Assembly: GCF_000427645.1 (NCBI RefSeq)
Contig: NZ_KE386571.1
Span: forward strand, 3,272,395-3,336,394
Reading direction: 5' to 3'
From: Sphingomonas phyllosphaerae FA2
Lineage (GTDB): Bacteria > Pseudomonadota > Alphaproteobacteria > Sphingomonadales > Sphingomonadaceae
DNA length: 64,000 nucleotides
Under the pieces are notes generated by a model. That model did no database searches. It was not told the DNA's origin and was given only the letters and a program-made list of their open reading frames with translations. Every line of letters starts with the position of its first letter. Within the stretch, counting starts at the first letter, position 1. Below, piece by piece: positions 7,983-14,950 of this stretch. The position numbers and the translations under genes are program-made.

Positions 7983-8456
7983 ATGGGTGAGGTGGCGGGA
8001 GCCGATGGCGCGTCGGTGGCCAGTGCAGCGGTTGCAGGCGCGGCGAAGCCGTCGCAGCGGTGGTCGCGCGAGGATCGGCTGACCTTCTTCGATCATTTCG
8101 CGATCAGCGGCGATGTTGCGAAGGCGGCGGCCGCCGCGGGGAAGACGGCGCGATCGGCCTATGCGCTGCGCCGTCGCAGCACGAGCTTCGGCGAGCAATG
8201 GCGGCTGGCGCTGGACGACGCCTATGAGCGGATGGAGGCGGCATTGGTGCGGCAGGTGCTGGGCGATACCGACACCAAGCTGGACGTGTCGGCCGCGCTG
8301 CTGCTGCTGGGGCGGCGGCCGCCGGCGGTGATCGACGTCGCCACGACGCCGCGCAAGGTCGCCGATCGCAACAGCCCGCGCGCGAAGGCGGAGCGCGAGT
8401 TGCTGCAGCGGTTGCAGGCGATGTCGAAGCGACCGCGCACGAAGGTTGCGGAGTGA
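7983..8456 (+). CDS. GTA small terminase-like protein (gp1)
   Basis: The 157-residue protein has a helix-turn-helix-like region (FFDHFAISGDVAKAAAAAGKTARSAYALRRR, residues about 37-67) followed by a helical part and a basic C-terminus. It is first in the operon and directly precedes the large terminase, the place of RcGTA gp1/TerS, which binds DNA for packaging. The ATG at 7983 follows GGGAGGGTG and is preferred over an ATG 30 bp earlier. Its stop overlaps the terminase start. Function is inferred from position and the HTH. Confidence 0.75.
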   Translation: MGEVAGADGASVASAAVAGAAKPSQRWSREDRLTFFDHFAISGDVAKAAAAAGKTARSAYALRRRSTSFGEQWRLALDDAYERMEAALVRQVLGDTDTKLDVSAALLLLGRRPPAVIDVATTPRKVADRNSPRAKAERELLQRLQAMSKRPRTKVAE

Positions 8457-9769
8457 GCGGCGCGGATCATGGCGGTATCCGCGGGATACGCTGGCTGCGG
8501 GAACTTGGTAAGGCCGAGCAACAGCGGGTGCTGTCGTCGCTGAGCCCCGAGGCGATGCTGGAGCTGAAACAGCATTGGCCATTGTGGGCGCATGAGGGAC
8601 AATTGCCGCCGCCGGGCGATTGGCGCGTGTGGTTGATGCAGGCCGGGCGCGGCTTCGGGAAGACGCGGGCCGGCGCGCAATGGGTCGGCTCGATGGCGCG
8701 GGCGGTGCCCGGCGCACGGATCGCGCTGGTCGGCGCGACGATCGAGGATGCGCGCAAGGTGATGGTCGCCGGGCCGAGCGGCGTGGTCGCGGTGGCGCGC
8801 GACGACGATGCGGTGGTGTGGCGACCGTCCAGCGGCGAGGTGCGGTTCGGCAATGGTGCGGTCGCGACGTTGTATTCGGCGGCGGCGCCGGAGAAATTGC
8901 GCGGGCCCGAGCATCATTTCGCCTGGGCCGACGAACTGGCGAAATGGAGCCATGCCTCCGCGTGGGACAATCTGACGATGGGGTTGCGGCTGGGCGCGCT
9001 GCCGCGCGTGCTGGTGACGACGACGCCGCGATCGACCACGTTGATGCGGCAGGTCCGCGTGGGCACGGGGACGGTGGTGACGCGCGGGAGCACGCGCGAC
9101 AACGTCCACCTGCCCGACGCCTTCGTCGCGGCGATGGAGGCGAGCTATGGCGGGACGCGACTGGGACGGCAGGAGCTGGACGGCGAGCTGATCGACGATG
9201 TCGCTGGGGCGCTGTGGCCGCGCGCGCTGATCGAGCGGCAGCGCGTGCGCTCGGTGCCCGAGCTGGCGCGGGTGGTGGTCGGGGTCGATCCGCCCGCGGG
9301 GATCGGGGGCGATGCGTGCGGGATCGTTGCCGCGGGGCTGGGGCGCGACGGGCATGGCTATGTGCTGGAGGATGCCAGCGTGACGGGCGCGAGCCCCGAG
9401 CGCTGGGCCAGTGCGGTCGCGGCGTGTGCGGCGCGGGTGTCGGCGGAGCGTGTGGTCGCGGAGGCAAATCAGGGCGGGGCGATGGTCGAGCAGGTGCTGC
9501 GCGCGGCGCAGGCGTCGCTGCCGATCCGGCTGGTCCATGCGACGCGCGGCAAGGCGGCGCGCGCCGAGCCGGTGGCGGCGCTCTATGAGCGCGGGCGGGT
9601 GTGGCATGCGCGGGCGTTCCCGGCGCTGGAGGATGAGCTGGCCGGATTGGTCGCCGGCGGCGGGTATGAGGGGCCGGGGCGGTCGCCGGATCGCGCGGAT
9701 GCGTGCGTCTGGGCGCTGACCGCGCTGATGCTCGACCGGCAGGGTGAGGTGCGGGTGCGGTCGGTTTAG
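8453..9769 (+). CDS. GTA large terminase / DNA-packaging ATPase-nuclease (gp2)
   Basis: The 438-residue protein has an N-terminal packaging ATPase with Walker A GRGFGKTRA (65-73) and Walker B FAWADE (156-161), then coupling motif TTTPR. A C-terminal RNase H-like nuclease follows, with acidic residues in VGVDPPAG, EANQGG and SPDRADACVWAL. This is the intact TerL architecture that threads DNA into proheads and cuts it; in GTAs it packages host DNA at near-random positions. Translation starts at a GTG overlapping the gp1 stop by GTGA, so the two are coupled. All key motifs are present. The following 225 bp hold repeats before the portal gene. Confidence 0.93.
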   Translation: MSGADHGGIRGIRWLRELGKAEQQRVLSSLSPEAMLELKQHWPLWAHEGQLPPPGDWRVWLMQAGRGFGKTRAGAQWVGSMARAVPGARIALVGATIEDARKVMVAGPSGVVAVARDDDAVVWRPSSGEVRFGNGAVATLYSAAAPEKLRGPEHHFAWADELAKWSHASAWDNLTMGLRLGALPRVLVTTTPRSTTLMRQVRVGTGTVVTRGSTRDNVHLPDAFVAAMEASYGGTRLGRQELDGELIDDVAGALWPRALIERQRVRSVPELARVVVGVDPPAGIGGDACGIVAAGLGRDGHGYVLEDASVTGASPERWASAVAACAARVSAERVVAEANQGGAMVEQVLRAAQASLPIRLVHATRGKAARAEPVAALYERGRVWHARAFPALEDELAGLVAGGGYEGPGRSPDRADACVWALTALMLDRQGEVRVRSV

Positions 9770-9781
9770 CTGGGGGCTTCT

Positions 9782-9858
9782 CGTCATTGCGAGCGTAGCG
9801 CGGCAATCCAGGGCGTCCTGATCCGGCACTGGATTGCCGCGCTACGCTCGCAATGACG
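9782..9858. repeat. Dispersed palindromic repeat, family A copy 1
   Basis: Long inverted arms begin CGTCATTGCGAGCGTAGCG and end with the complement, around a short GC-rich centre. Further copies lie at 23022-23098, 50380-50455 and 50560-50636. This copy separates the terminase and portal genes in the GTA operon. Its arms read GCGCGGCAATCC where the others read GCGAAGCAATCC. Confidence 0.9.
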
Positions 9859-9890
9859 GCGGACTGGCGGGCGACTGTTGCGCTTCATCA

Positions 9891-9945
9891 GGTGCTTCGA
9901 GATGGCCTCTCGACTTCGCTCGATGCCTCCTCAGCACGAACGGGG
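9891..9945. repeat. Fragment of a second repeat type beside copy A1
   Basis: The sequence GGTGCTTCGAGATGG, then CTCGACTTCGCTCGATGCC and CTCAGCACGAACGGG, resembles the TTCGACTTCGCTC/AGCACGAACG-type intergenic repeats of proteobacteria and shares the GAACG/CGTTC ends of family E (60184-60288). It has no open inverted partner here and looks like a remnant. Confidence 0.45.
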
Positions 9946-9994
9946 GAGGGTGGGCGACGGCTCGGTGCAGCGCCCGCGTTTTTGGAGAATTCAC

Positions 9995-11074
9995 ATGGCT
10001 TGGTTCGGATGGAAATCCGGGCGCGCGGTGGCGCGGCCGGCGTTGGGGCGTGTCGGGGCGGTGGCGCGGCCAATCGGGGAGTGGCCGCAGGGCTATGAGG
10101 CGCAGGTGCGCGCCGGTTATTGCGCGAACGCGATCGCACAACGTGCGGTGAAACTGGTGGCGGAGGGCGTCGAGGGCGCGCCGCTCGATGCCGACGATGC
10201 GCGGTTGCGCGCGCTGGCGGGCGGGCGCGGGGTGTTGGAAGCGATCGCGGCGCAATTGCTGCTGCATGGCAATGCCTTCGTGCAGGTGCTGCGCGACGGC
10301 GAGGGGCAGGTGGTGGAGCTGTTCGCGCTGCGCCCCGAGCGGGTGAGCGTCGAGCTGGGCGCGGATGGCTGGCCCGGGGCGTATCTGTACAGGGTGGGTG
10401 TGCGGACGACGCGGCTCGATCCGGCGAGCGTCATTCACATCCGGCGCTTCAATCCGGTCGACGATCATTACGGGCTGGGGTGCCTCGGCGCGGCGTCGGC
10501 GGCGATCGCGATCCACAATGTCGCGGGGGCGTGGAGCAAGTCGTTGCTCGACAATGCCGCGCGGCCGTCGGGGGCTTTGGTCTATGACGCCGGGGACGGA
10601 TCGGTGCTGAGCCCCGACCAGTTCCGGCGGTTGCGCGAGGAAATGGAACAGGGCTTTGCGGGCGCGGCCAATGCCGGGCGGCCGATGCTGCTGGAAGGCG
10701 GGCTGAAGTGGCAGGCGATGAGCCTGACCCCGGCCGACATGGACTTTGCGGGGACCAAGGCGGCGGCGGCGCGCGAGATCGCGCTGGCGTTCGGCGTGCC
10801 GCCGATGCTGCTCGGGCTGCCGGGCGACAGCACGCACGCGAATTACAAGGAAGCGAACCGCGCCTTGTGGCGGTTGACGGTGCTGCCGCTGGCGGGCGCG
10901 ATCCTGTCGGCGGTGCGCGACGGGCTGGCGGCGGACTTCCCGGACGCGCGGTTGCAGGTCGATCTCGACCGGGTGCCGGCGCTGGTCGAGGATCGCGCGC
11001 AATTGTGGCGGATGGTCGCGGAGGCCGACTTCCTGTCGGCCGACGAGAAGCGGCAGATGGTGGACTGGTCGTGA
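9995..11074 (+). CDS. GTA portal protein (gp3)
   Basis: This HK97-family portal protein has 359 residues: YCANAIAQRAVKLVAEGV near the N-terminus, LHGNAFVQVLRDGEGQVVEL in the core, and VIHIRRFNPVDDHYGLGCLGAA, then LAFGVPPMLLGLPGDSTHANYKEANRALWR towards the C-terminus. The portal forms the dodecameric DNA channel at one head vertex and binds terminase and connector proteins. The ATG at 9995 follows TTTTTGGAGA. Upstream in-frame sequence is repeat-derived and excluded. The stop overlaps the GTG start of the next gene. Confidence 0.92.
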   Translation: MAWFGWKSGRAVARPALGRVGAVARPIGEWPQGYEAQVRAGYCANAIAQRAVKLVAEGVEGAPLDADDARLRALAGGRGVLEAIAAQLLLHGNAFVQVLRDGEGQVVELFALRPERVSVELGADGWPGAYLYRVGVRTTRLDPASVIHIRRFNPVDDHYGLGCLGAASAAIAIHNVAGAWSKSLLDNAARPSGALVYDAGDGSVLSPDQFRRLREEMEQGFAGAANAGRPMLLEGGLKWQAMSLTPADMDFAGTKAAAAREIALAFGVPPMLLGLPGDSTHANYKEANRALWRLTVLPLAGAILSAVRDGLAADFPDARLQVDLDRVPALVEDRAQLWRMVAEADFLSADEKRQMVDWS

Positions 11075-11400
11075 GCGCCGCCGCGGGGAGCGTGCTGGCG
11101 CAATTGCTGGCGCAGGGCTGTGACGAGGGGGCGGAGATCGCGACCTTGCGCGGGATCGTCGAGGAGGCCGGCGAGCTGGGCGCGGTGCGGGCGTTGCAGC
11201 GGCTGGGGCTCGCGGACGACGGCGCGGCGGGGGACGTCGCCGAATTGCGCGAGCTGTTGCGGGCGTGGCGCGATGCGAAACGCTCGGCGTGGCGCGCGCT
11301 GGCGGCATGGGTGATGCGCGTGGTGTTCGCGCTGCTGCTCGCGGGGATTGCGATGCGGCTGGGGCTGGATGGCTTGCTGAAGCCGGGGCCGCTCAAGTGA
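11071..11400 (+). CDS. DUF6127-like small membrane protein of the GTA cluster
   Basis: The 109-residue protein starts at a GTG overlapping the portal stop. The N-terminal half is helical and charged (AEIATLRGIVEEAGELGAVRALQRLGL), then LRAWRDAKRSAWRAL leads into one membrane segment (WVMRVVFALLLAGIAMRLGL, about 82-101). It matches my recollection of the DUF6127 family found in this position in sphingomonad GTA clusters. Its job is unknown. Coding is well supported by GTGA overlaps at both ends. Confidence 0.75.
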   Translation: MSAAAGSVLAQLLAQGCDEGAEIATLRGIVEEAGELGAVRALQRLGLADDGAAGDVAELRELLRAWRDAKRSAWRALAAWVMRVVFALLLAGIAMRLGLDGLLKPGPLK

Positions 11401-11765
11401 GGATCCCGGGCTATGCCGCGGTGTTCGATGCGGTCGATCGGGCCGGGGACGTGATCCGCCGCGGGGCCTTTGCGGGCGCGGGGCCGGTGCCGCTGCTGAT
11501 GCAGCATCGCGGGGCGCCGGTGGGCACGTTGCTGTCGATCGGCGAGGATGCGCGTGGCCTGCGGGTCGAGGCGGAGGTCGATGACAGCGAGGTGGCGCGG
11601 CTGGTGCGCGCGCGGGCGTTGCCGGGGCTGTCGGTCGGGTATCGCGCGCGGGTGGTGCAGCAGGGCGCGTGGCGCGCGATCGTGCGCGCCGATCTGGTCG
11701 AGGTGAGCCTGGTGGCGGTGCCGATGCAGCCCGCCGCGCGGGTCGAGACGATTTCCGACCTTTGA
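11397..11765 (+). CDS. HK97-family prohead protease (gp4)
   Basis: The 122-residue protein is a compact S78-type protease. It opens with RIPGYAAVFDAVDRAGDVIR; the catalytic His is in LLMQHRGAPVG (about residue 39), the Ser in GLSVGYRARV (about 79), and LVEVSLVAVPMQPAARV closes the fold. These enzymes cleave scaffold segments from the capsid protein during head maturation. The GTG start overlaps the previous stop. It is shorter than many phage proteases, keeping just the catalytic core. The capsid encoded next appears to lack the N-terminal domain that such proteases normally remove. Confidence 0.88.
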   Translation: MRIPGYAAVFDAVDRAGDVIRRGAFAGAGPVPLLMQHRGAPVGTLLSIGEDARGLRVEAEVDDSEVARLVRARALPGLSVGYRARVVQQGAWRAIVRADLVEVSLVAVPMQPAARVETISDL

Positions 11766-11807
11766 GTTTTGCGGGGCCCGCGGGGGGCCTCTTTCATGGA
11801 GAAGAGC

Positions 11808-12812
11808 ATGAGCGATACGGTGGTGGCACGCCCGGTGCTGGATGGCGCGCGTGTGCGTGGTGGCGCGGCGTTCGACGGCTTCGTGCGGTCGGGGATCGTG
11901 GTCGAGCAGAAGGCGTTCACCGGCACGACCGGCGATCAGGGCGGCTATGCGATCCCCAGGGAGATCGATGCGCAGATCGATGCGGTGCTGAAGAGCGCCA
12001 GCCCGATCCGCAGCATCGCGAACGTCGTGCAGGTCGGTACGGCGGGGTATCGCAAGCTGGTGACGACCGGCGGCACGCCGTCGGGCTGGGCGGCGGAAAC
12101 CGACGGGCGGCCGGTGACGGCCACGCCGACCTTCGTCGAGATCGCGCCGCCGATGGGCGAGCTGTACGCCAATCCGTCGGCGAGCCAGGCGATGCTCGAC
12201 GATGCGCTGTTCGACGTCGAGGGCTGGCTTGCGGGCGAGATCGCGGCGGAGTTCGCCAAGGCGGAGGGCGCGGCGTTCGTCGGCGGGAATGGCGTCAACC
12301 GCCCGCGTGGGTTCCTGGCGGCGCCGACCGCGGCGACGGGGGATGCGACGCGCGCGTTCGGGACGTTGCAATATGTGCCGACCGGCACCGCCGGCGACTT
12401 CGGCGCGAACGGGGCGGAGCGGCTGATCGATCTGGTGCAGGCGCTGCGCGCGCCGTACCGGCAGGGTGCGACCTTCGTGATGAACGCGGCGACCGCGGCG
12501 CGCATCCGCAAGTTCAAGACCAGCGACGGGCAGTTCCTGTGGCAGCCCGGCATGGCGGCGGGGCAGCCGGCGAGCCTGCTCGGCTATCCGGTGGTCGAGG
12601 CCGAGGACATGCCCGACATCGCGGCGGGCGCGCATGCGGTGGCGTTCGGGAATTTCCAGCGCGGCTATCTGATCGCGGAGCGCAGCGAGACCAACGTGTT
12701 GCGCGATCCGTACAGCAACAAGCCGTTTGTTACCTTCTACGCGACCAAGCGCGTCGGCGGGTGTGTGTCGAACAGCGAGGCGATCAAGCTGCTGCGGTTC
12801 GCCGCAGCCTAG
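11808..12812 (+). CDS. GTA major capsid protein, HK97 fold (gp5), without delta domain
   Basis: The 334-residue protein shows the HK97-capsid pattern: DQGGYAIPREIDAQI, SPIRSIANVVQVG, WAAETDGRPVT, PMGELYANPSASQAMLDDA, AAFVGGNGVNRPRGFL, TFVMNAATAARIRKFK, LLGYPVVEAEDMP and FGNFQRGYLIAER. The ATG at 11808 follows GGAG with a 6-base spacer; an ATG four codons earlier is possible. Only about 45 residues precede the DQGGY segment, where RcGTA-type capsids carry roughly 100 more residues of coiled-coil delta (scaffold) domain. Nothing upstream in any frame supplies it. Assembly may use a separate scaffold, or the protein may start in its mature form. Confidence 0.92.
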   Translation: MSDTVVARPVLDGARVRGGAAFDGFVRSGIVVEQKAFTGTTGDQGGYAIPREIDAQIDAVLKSASPIRSIANVVQVGTAGYRKLVTTGGTPSGWAAETDGRPVTATPTFVEIAPPMGELYANPSASQAMLDDALFDVEGWLAGEIAAEFAKAEGAAFVGGNGVNRPRGFLAAPTAATGDATRAFGTLQYVPTGTAGDFGANGAERLIDLVQALRAPYRQGATFVMNAATAARIRKFKTSDGQFLWQPGMAAGQPASLLGYPVVEAEDMPDIAAGAHAVAFGNFQRGYLIAERSETNVLRDPYSNKPFVTFYATKRVGGCVSNSEAIKLLRFAAA

Positions 12813-12860
12813 CCGGCGCTTCGTGACGGGTCGTTGGTTGCGACCCGACGATTCTTTCTT

Positions 12861-12944
12861 TCGTCGCCCGGACTTGATCCGGGGCCCCGCTTTCTTGGCC
12901 GAGCGAAGAAGAAGCGGGATCCCGGATCAAGTCCGGGATGACGA
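12861..12944. repeat. Dispersed inverted repeat, family B copy 1
   Basis: The left arm TCGTCGCCCGGACTTGATCC matches the right arm GGATCAAGTCCGGGATGACGA in reverse complement, around a GGGGCCCCGCTT/AAGCGGGATCCC centre. Other copies are at 32432-32518 and 50674-50707 (half). This copy separates the capsid and connector genes. Confidence 0.88.
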
Positions 12945-13003
12945 AGGGGGCTGTGCGTGGCGAGATGGACCCGGGCCGGCGCCGGGGTGATGGGAGCTTT
13001 AAC

Positions 13004-13516
13004 ATGACATTGGTGGCGGGAGCGCCCGGCGTGGTGACGCTGGGGGCGGGGGATCGTGCGCTCGCGCTGGCGGCGGTGCGCGCGGAATTGCGGGCGGCGA
13101 CGATCGACGACGATGCGCTGGCGCTGGCGTTCGTCGAGGCGGCGCTGGGGCTGGCGGAGCAATTCACCGGGCGCGTGCTGATCGTGCGCGAGCTGGTGGC
13201 GGAGCTGGGTGCGGCATCCGGATGGCAGGCGCTGCCCGCCGCGCCGGTGCGCGCGATCGTCGCGGACGGCGTCGCGGTCGACATCGATGCGCAGGGCGTC
13301 GGATGGGTGAAGGGGGAGGGCGCGTTGCGCGTCACCTTTACCGCCGGGCTGGCGAGCGGCTGGCCGGGGTTGCCCGCGCCGCTGCGGCAGGGGGTGGCGA
13401 TGCTTGCCGCGCATCTGTTCAGCGACCGTGCGGGGAGCGCGCCGGTTCCGGCGGCGGTCAGCGCCTTGTGGCGACCGTTCCGCAGCGTCGCGCTGGCGCA
13501 GCCGGTGCACGCATGA
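13004..13516 (+). CDS. GTA head-tail connector protein (gp6)
   Basis: The 170-residue protein is helical at the start (LALAAVRAELRAATIDDDALALAFVEAALGLAEQFTGRVLI) and then has FTAGLASGWPGLPAPLRQGVAMLAAHLF, the pattern of the phage phiE125 gp8-like connectors that bind under the portal. The ATG at 13004 follows GGGAGCTTTAAC, a correctly spaced ribosome-binding site; the frame extends upstream into the repeat, which is not counted. It is the first gene after the second repeat interruption. The stop overlaps the next start (ATGA). Confidence 0.82.
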   Translation: MTLVAGAPGVVTLGAGDRALALAAVRAELRAATIDDDALALAFVEAALGLAEQFTGRVLIVRELVAELGAASGWQALPAAPVRAIVADGVAVDIDAQGVGWVKGEGALRVTFTAGLASGWPGLPAPLRQGVAMLAAHLFSDRAGSAPVPAAVSALWRPFRSVALAQPVHA

Positions 13517-13677
13517 AGCGCGCGGTCGAGCGGGTGCGCGCGCGGGTGGTGGCGCGGTTGCGGGACGTGCTGCCCGAGGCGGAGATCGTCGCGCGGGACG
13601 ATGGCGTGGAGGTCGGCGCGCGGGGGCTGAAGCGGCGCTGGGTCGAGGATCCATCGCTGGCGTGGTGGCGACACTGA
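13513..13677 (+). CDS. Small basic protein at the gp7 position
   Basis: This 54-residue, Arg-rich protein (RAVERVRARVVARLRDVLPE followed by AEIVARDDGVEVGARGLKRRW) starts with an ATGA overlap of gp6 and ends in TGATG with the next gene. The EIVARDDGVEVGARGLKRRWVED part looks like a beta-hairpin domain. Its position between connector and tail terminator corresponds to the head-closure region of RcGTA. I do not recognise a named family. The double overlap makes it a real gene. Confidence 0.65.
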   Translation: MKRAVERVRARVVARLRDVLPEAEIVARDDGVEVGARGLKRRWVEDPSLAWWRH

Positions 13678-14087
13678 TGCGCGCGGCGGTGCTGGCGCGG
13701 CTGCGCGAGAAGGTGGCGGTGACGCGGGTGTTCGAAAGCGCTGCGGAGAAAGGGACGGTGCCGTTCCTGACGCTGCGCGAATGGAGCGAGATCGACTGGG
13801 GGACGAAGGACCGCGCCGGGCGCGAACTGCGCATCGGCGTAGCGGTGCGCGATGCGGGCGAGAGCGGTGCGCGCGCGGTGGCGCTGGCGGCGGACGCGCA
13901 GGCGGCGCTGCTGTCGCTGCCCGGCGTCTTGGGGTGGCGGGTGGTGACGGCGGTGCCGCTGCGCAACGTGCTGGTGAGCGAGAGCGCGGGGCGCTGGTCG
14001 GCGCTGGTCGGCGCTGGTCGACGTGCGGGTGCGGATCATGGCGGAGGATTGAGATGGCGGCGGAAAAGGGCAGTGCGTTCCTGCTGA
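13677..14087 (+). CDS. GTA tail terminator (gp8, DUF3168-like) with frameshifted C-terminus
   Basis: The 136-codon frame begins MRAAVLARLREKVAV and continues VPFLTLREWSEIDWGTKDRAG, RIGVAVRDAGESGARAVALA, GWRVVTAVPLRNVLVSESAGRW, the DUF3168 tail-terminator pattern. At 13991-14020 the 10-mer GCGCTGGTCG stands three times in tandem. With two copies the protein would end GRWSALVDVRVRIMAED, with a stop at 14050-14052 directly before the tail-tube ATG, as in related clusters. With three copies the frame shifts and runs 33 bp into the tail-tube gene, replacing the last residues with GAGRRAGADHGGG-type sequence. Terminator function is thus uncertain in this strain. Confidence 0.78.
   Translation: MRAAVLARLREKVAVTRVFESAAEKGTVPFLTLREWSEIDWGTKDRAGRELRIGVAVRDAGESGARAVALAADAQAALLSLPGVLGWRVVTAVPLRNVLVSESAGRWSALVGAGRRAGADHGGGLRWRRKRAVRSC
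13991..14020 (+). repeat. Triple 10-bp tandem repeat inside gp8
   Basis: GCGCTGGTCG occurs three times without interruption. Removing one unit restores the expected reading frame and stop, which points to a recent slippage duplication or a reversible length switch. Confidence 0.9.
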
Positions 14088-14461
14088 AGGTCGGCGATGG
14101 CGCGACCCCGGTGACGTATCGAACGGTGGCGGGGCTGCGCACGACGCAGCTGAGCGTCAACGGCGAGGCGGTGGCGATCACCAGCAAGGATTCGGGCGGG
14201 TGGCGCGACCTGCTGTCGGGCGCGGGGGTGCGCTCGGTCAGCGTCGCCGCAGCGGGGGTGTTCACCGGATCGGCGGCGGAACAGCGCGTGAAGGCGAGCG
14301 CGCTGGCAGGGACGCTCGACGATTACCGGCTGACCTTCGAGAGCGGCGAGACGATGACCGGGCGGTTCCTGGTCACGCGGCTCGACTATGCCGGGGATTA
14401 CAGCGGCGAGCGCAGCTACACGCTGGCGCTGGAAAGCTCCGGCGCGGTGGTGAGCGCATGA
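14054..14461 (+). CDS. GTA major tail tube protein (gp9)
   Basis: The 135-residue protein reads GSAFLLKVGDG, then YRTVAGLRTTQLSVNGEAVAIT, GGWRDLLSGAGVRSVSVAAAGVFTGS and YRLTFESGETMTGRFLVTRLDYAGDYSGER. This is the TP901-1-type major tail protein pattern (beta-sandwich subunit that stacks into the tail tube). The ATG at 14054 follows GGAGGATTGAG. It overlaps the frameshifted end of gp8 by 34 bp in the present sequence, but would be separate if gp8 were repaired. The stop overlaps gp10 by ATGA. Confidence 0.88.
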   Translation: MAAEKGSAFLLKVGDGATPVTYRTVAGLRTTQLSVNGEAVAITSKDSGGWRDLLSGAGVRSVSVAAAGVFTGSAAEQRVKASALAGTLDDYRLTFESGETMTGRFLVTRLDYAGDYSGERSYTLALESSGAVVSA

Positions 14462-14759
14462 ACCCCGTTCGCGGAGAAGCCGCCGTGCGGGTGGCGGGGG
14501 AGATGCTGGTGCTGCGACCGACGTTCGCGGCGCTGGTGGCGGCGGAGCAGGAACTGGGGCCGTTGTTCGCGCTGGTCCAGCGGGCGGCGGAGGGGCTGCT
14601 GCGGCTTGAGGAGCTGGTGAGCCTGTTCTGGCATTGCCGGCATGAGGCACCCCGGCCTTGACGCGCGAGGCGCTGGGCGAAGCGGTGGTGGCGGCGGGGG
14701 TCAGTGCGGCGACCCCGGCGCTCAAGGTGCTTCTGACGCAGATCCTCGCGGGGCGATGA
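14458..14759 (+). pseudogene. GTA gp10 family protein, interrupted by an apparent 1-base deletion
   Basis: The open frame from 14458 encodes RGEAAVRVAGEMLVLRPTFA, then AALVAAEQELGPLFALVQRAAEGLL and LFWHCRHEAPRP, and stops at 14659-14661 after 67 codons. In the -1 frame the expected rest of the GTA-gp10 family follows at once: LTREALGEAVVAAGVSAAT and PALKVLLTQILAGR, ending at 14757-14759 in an overlap with the next start. The break falls in CCCC at 14650-14653; a fifth C would read APPALTREAL in one frame of about 100 codons, the family length. A programmed -1 shift cannot be excluded, but no canonical slippery heptamer is seen. Confidence 0.72.
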
Positions 14760-14950
14760 GGAGTTTCGCCGAAGCGGCGGGGCGGCTGGCCGGGCTGGCG
14801 GGGGTGGTGTTCGGATGGCGGCCGGACGATTTCTGGCGGGCGACACCCGCGGAACTGGCGGCGCTGGTGCAAGCGTGCGCCCCCGACGCGGCGACGCCCC
14901 CCGATGCCGCGACGATCGCGGCGATGCAGGAGGCTTTTCCCGATGGATGA
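14756..14950 (+). CDS. Phage tail assembly chaperone (TAC_6 type)
   Basis: The 64-residue protein MRSFAEAAGRLAGLAG, then VVFGWRPDDFWRATPAELAALV, is the typical short helical chaperone encoded between tail-tube and tape-measure genes in GTA-like clusters (PF09550-type). It helps the tape measure assemble. It starts in an ATGA overlap with the repaired gp10 frame and ends inside the start of the tape-measure gene, so translation is tightly coupled. Confidence 0.82.
   Translation: MRSFAEAAGRLAGLAGVVFGWRPDDFWRATPAELAALVQACAPDAATPPDAATIAAMQEAFPDG

Noticed and set aside
7389..9806. An 805-codon minus-strand open frame opposite the terminase genes
   Set aside because: It is Pro/Arg/Ala-rich with no motifs and is the mirror of the high-GC terminase genes, whose own motifs are clear.
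10449..12635. A 728-codon minus-strand open frame opposite portal, protease and capsid
   Set aside because: Low-complexity shadow. The plus-strand genes have recognised families, start sites and overlaps.
13513..13677. Dismissing the 54-codon frame as chance
   Set aside because: It shares start and stop overlaps with both neighbours, so it was kept as a real gene.
14640..14665. Programmed -1 frameshift in gp10 as in lambda G/GT
   Set aside because: No X-XXY-YYZ heptamer or downstream pseudoknot could be found. A one-base loss in CCCC explains the break more simply, though reads are needed.
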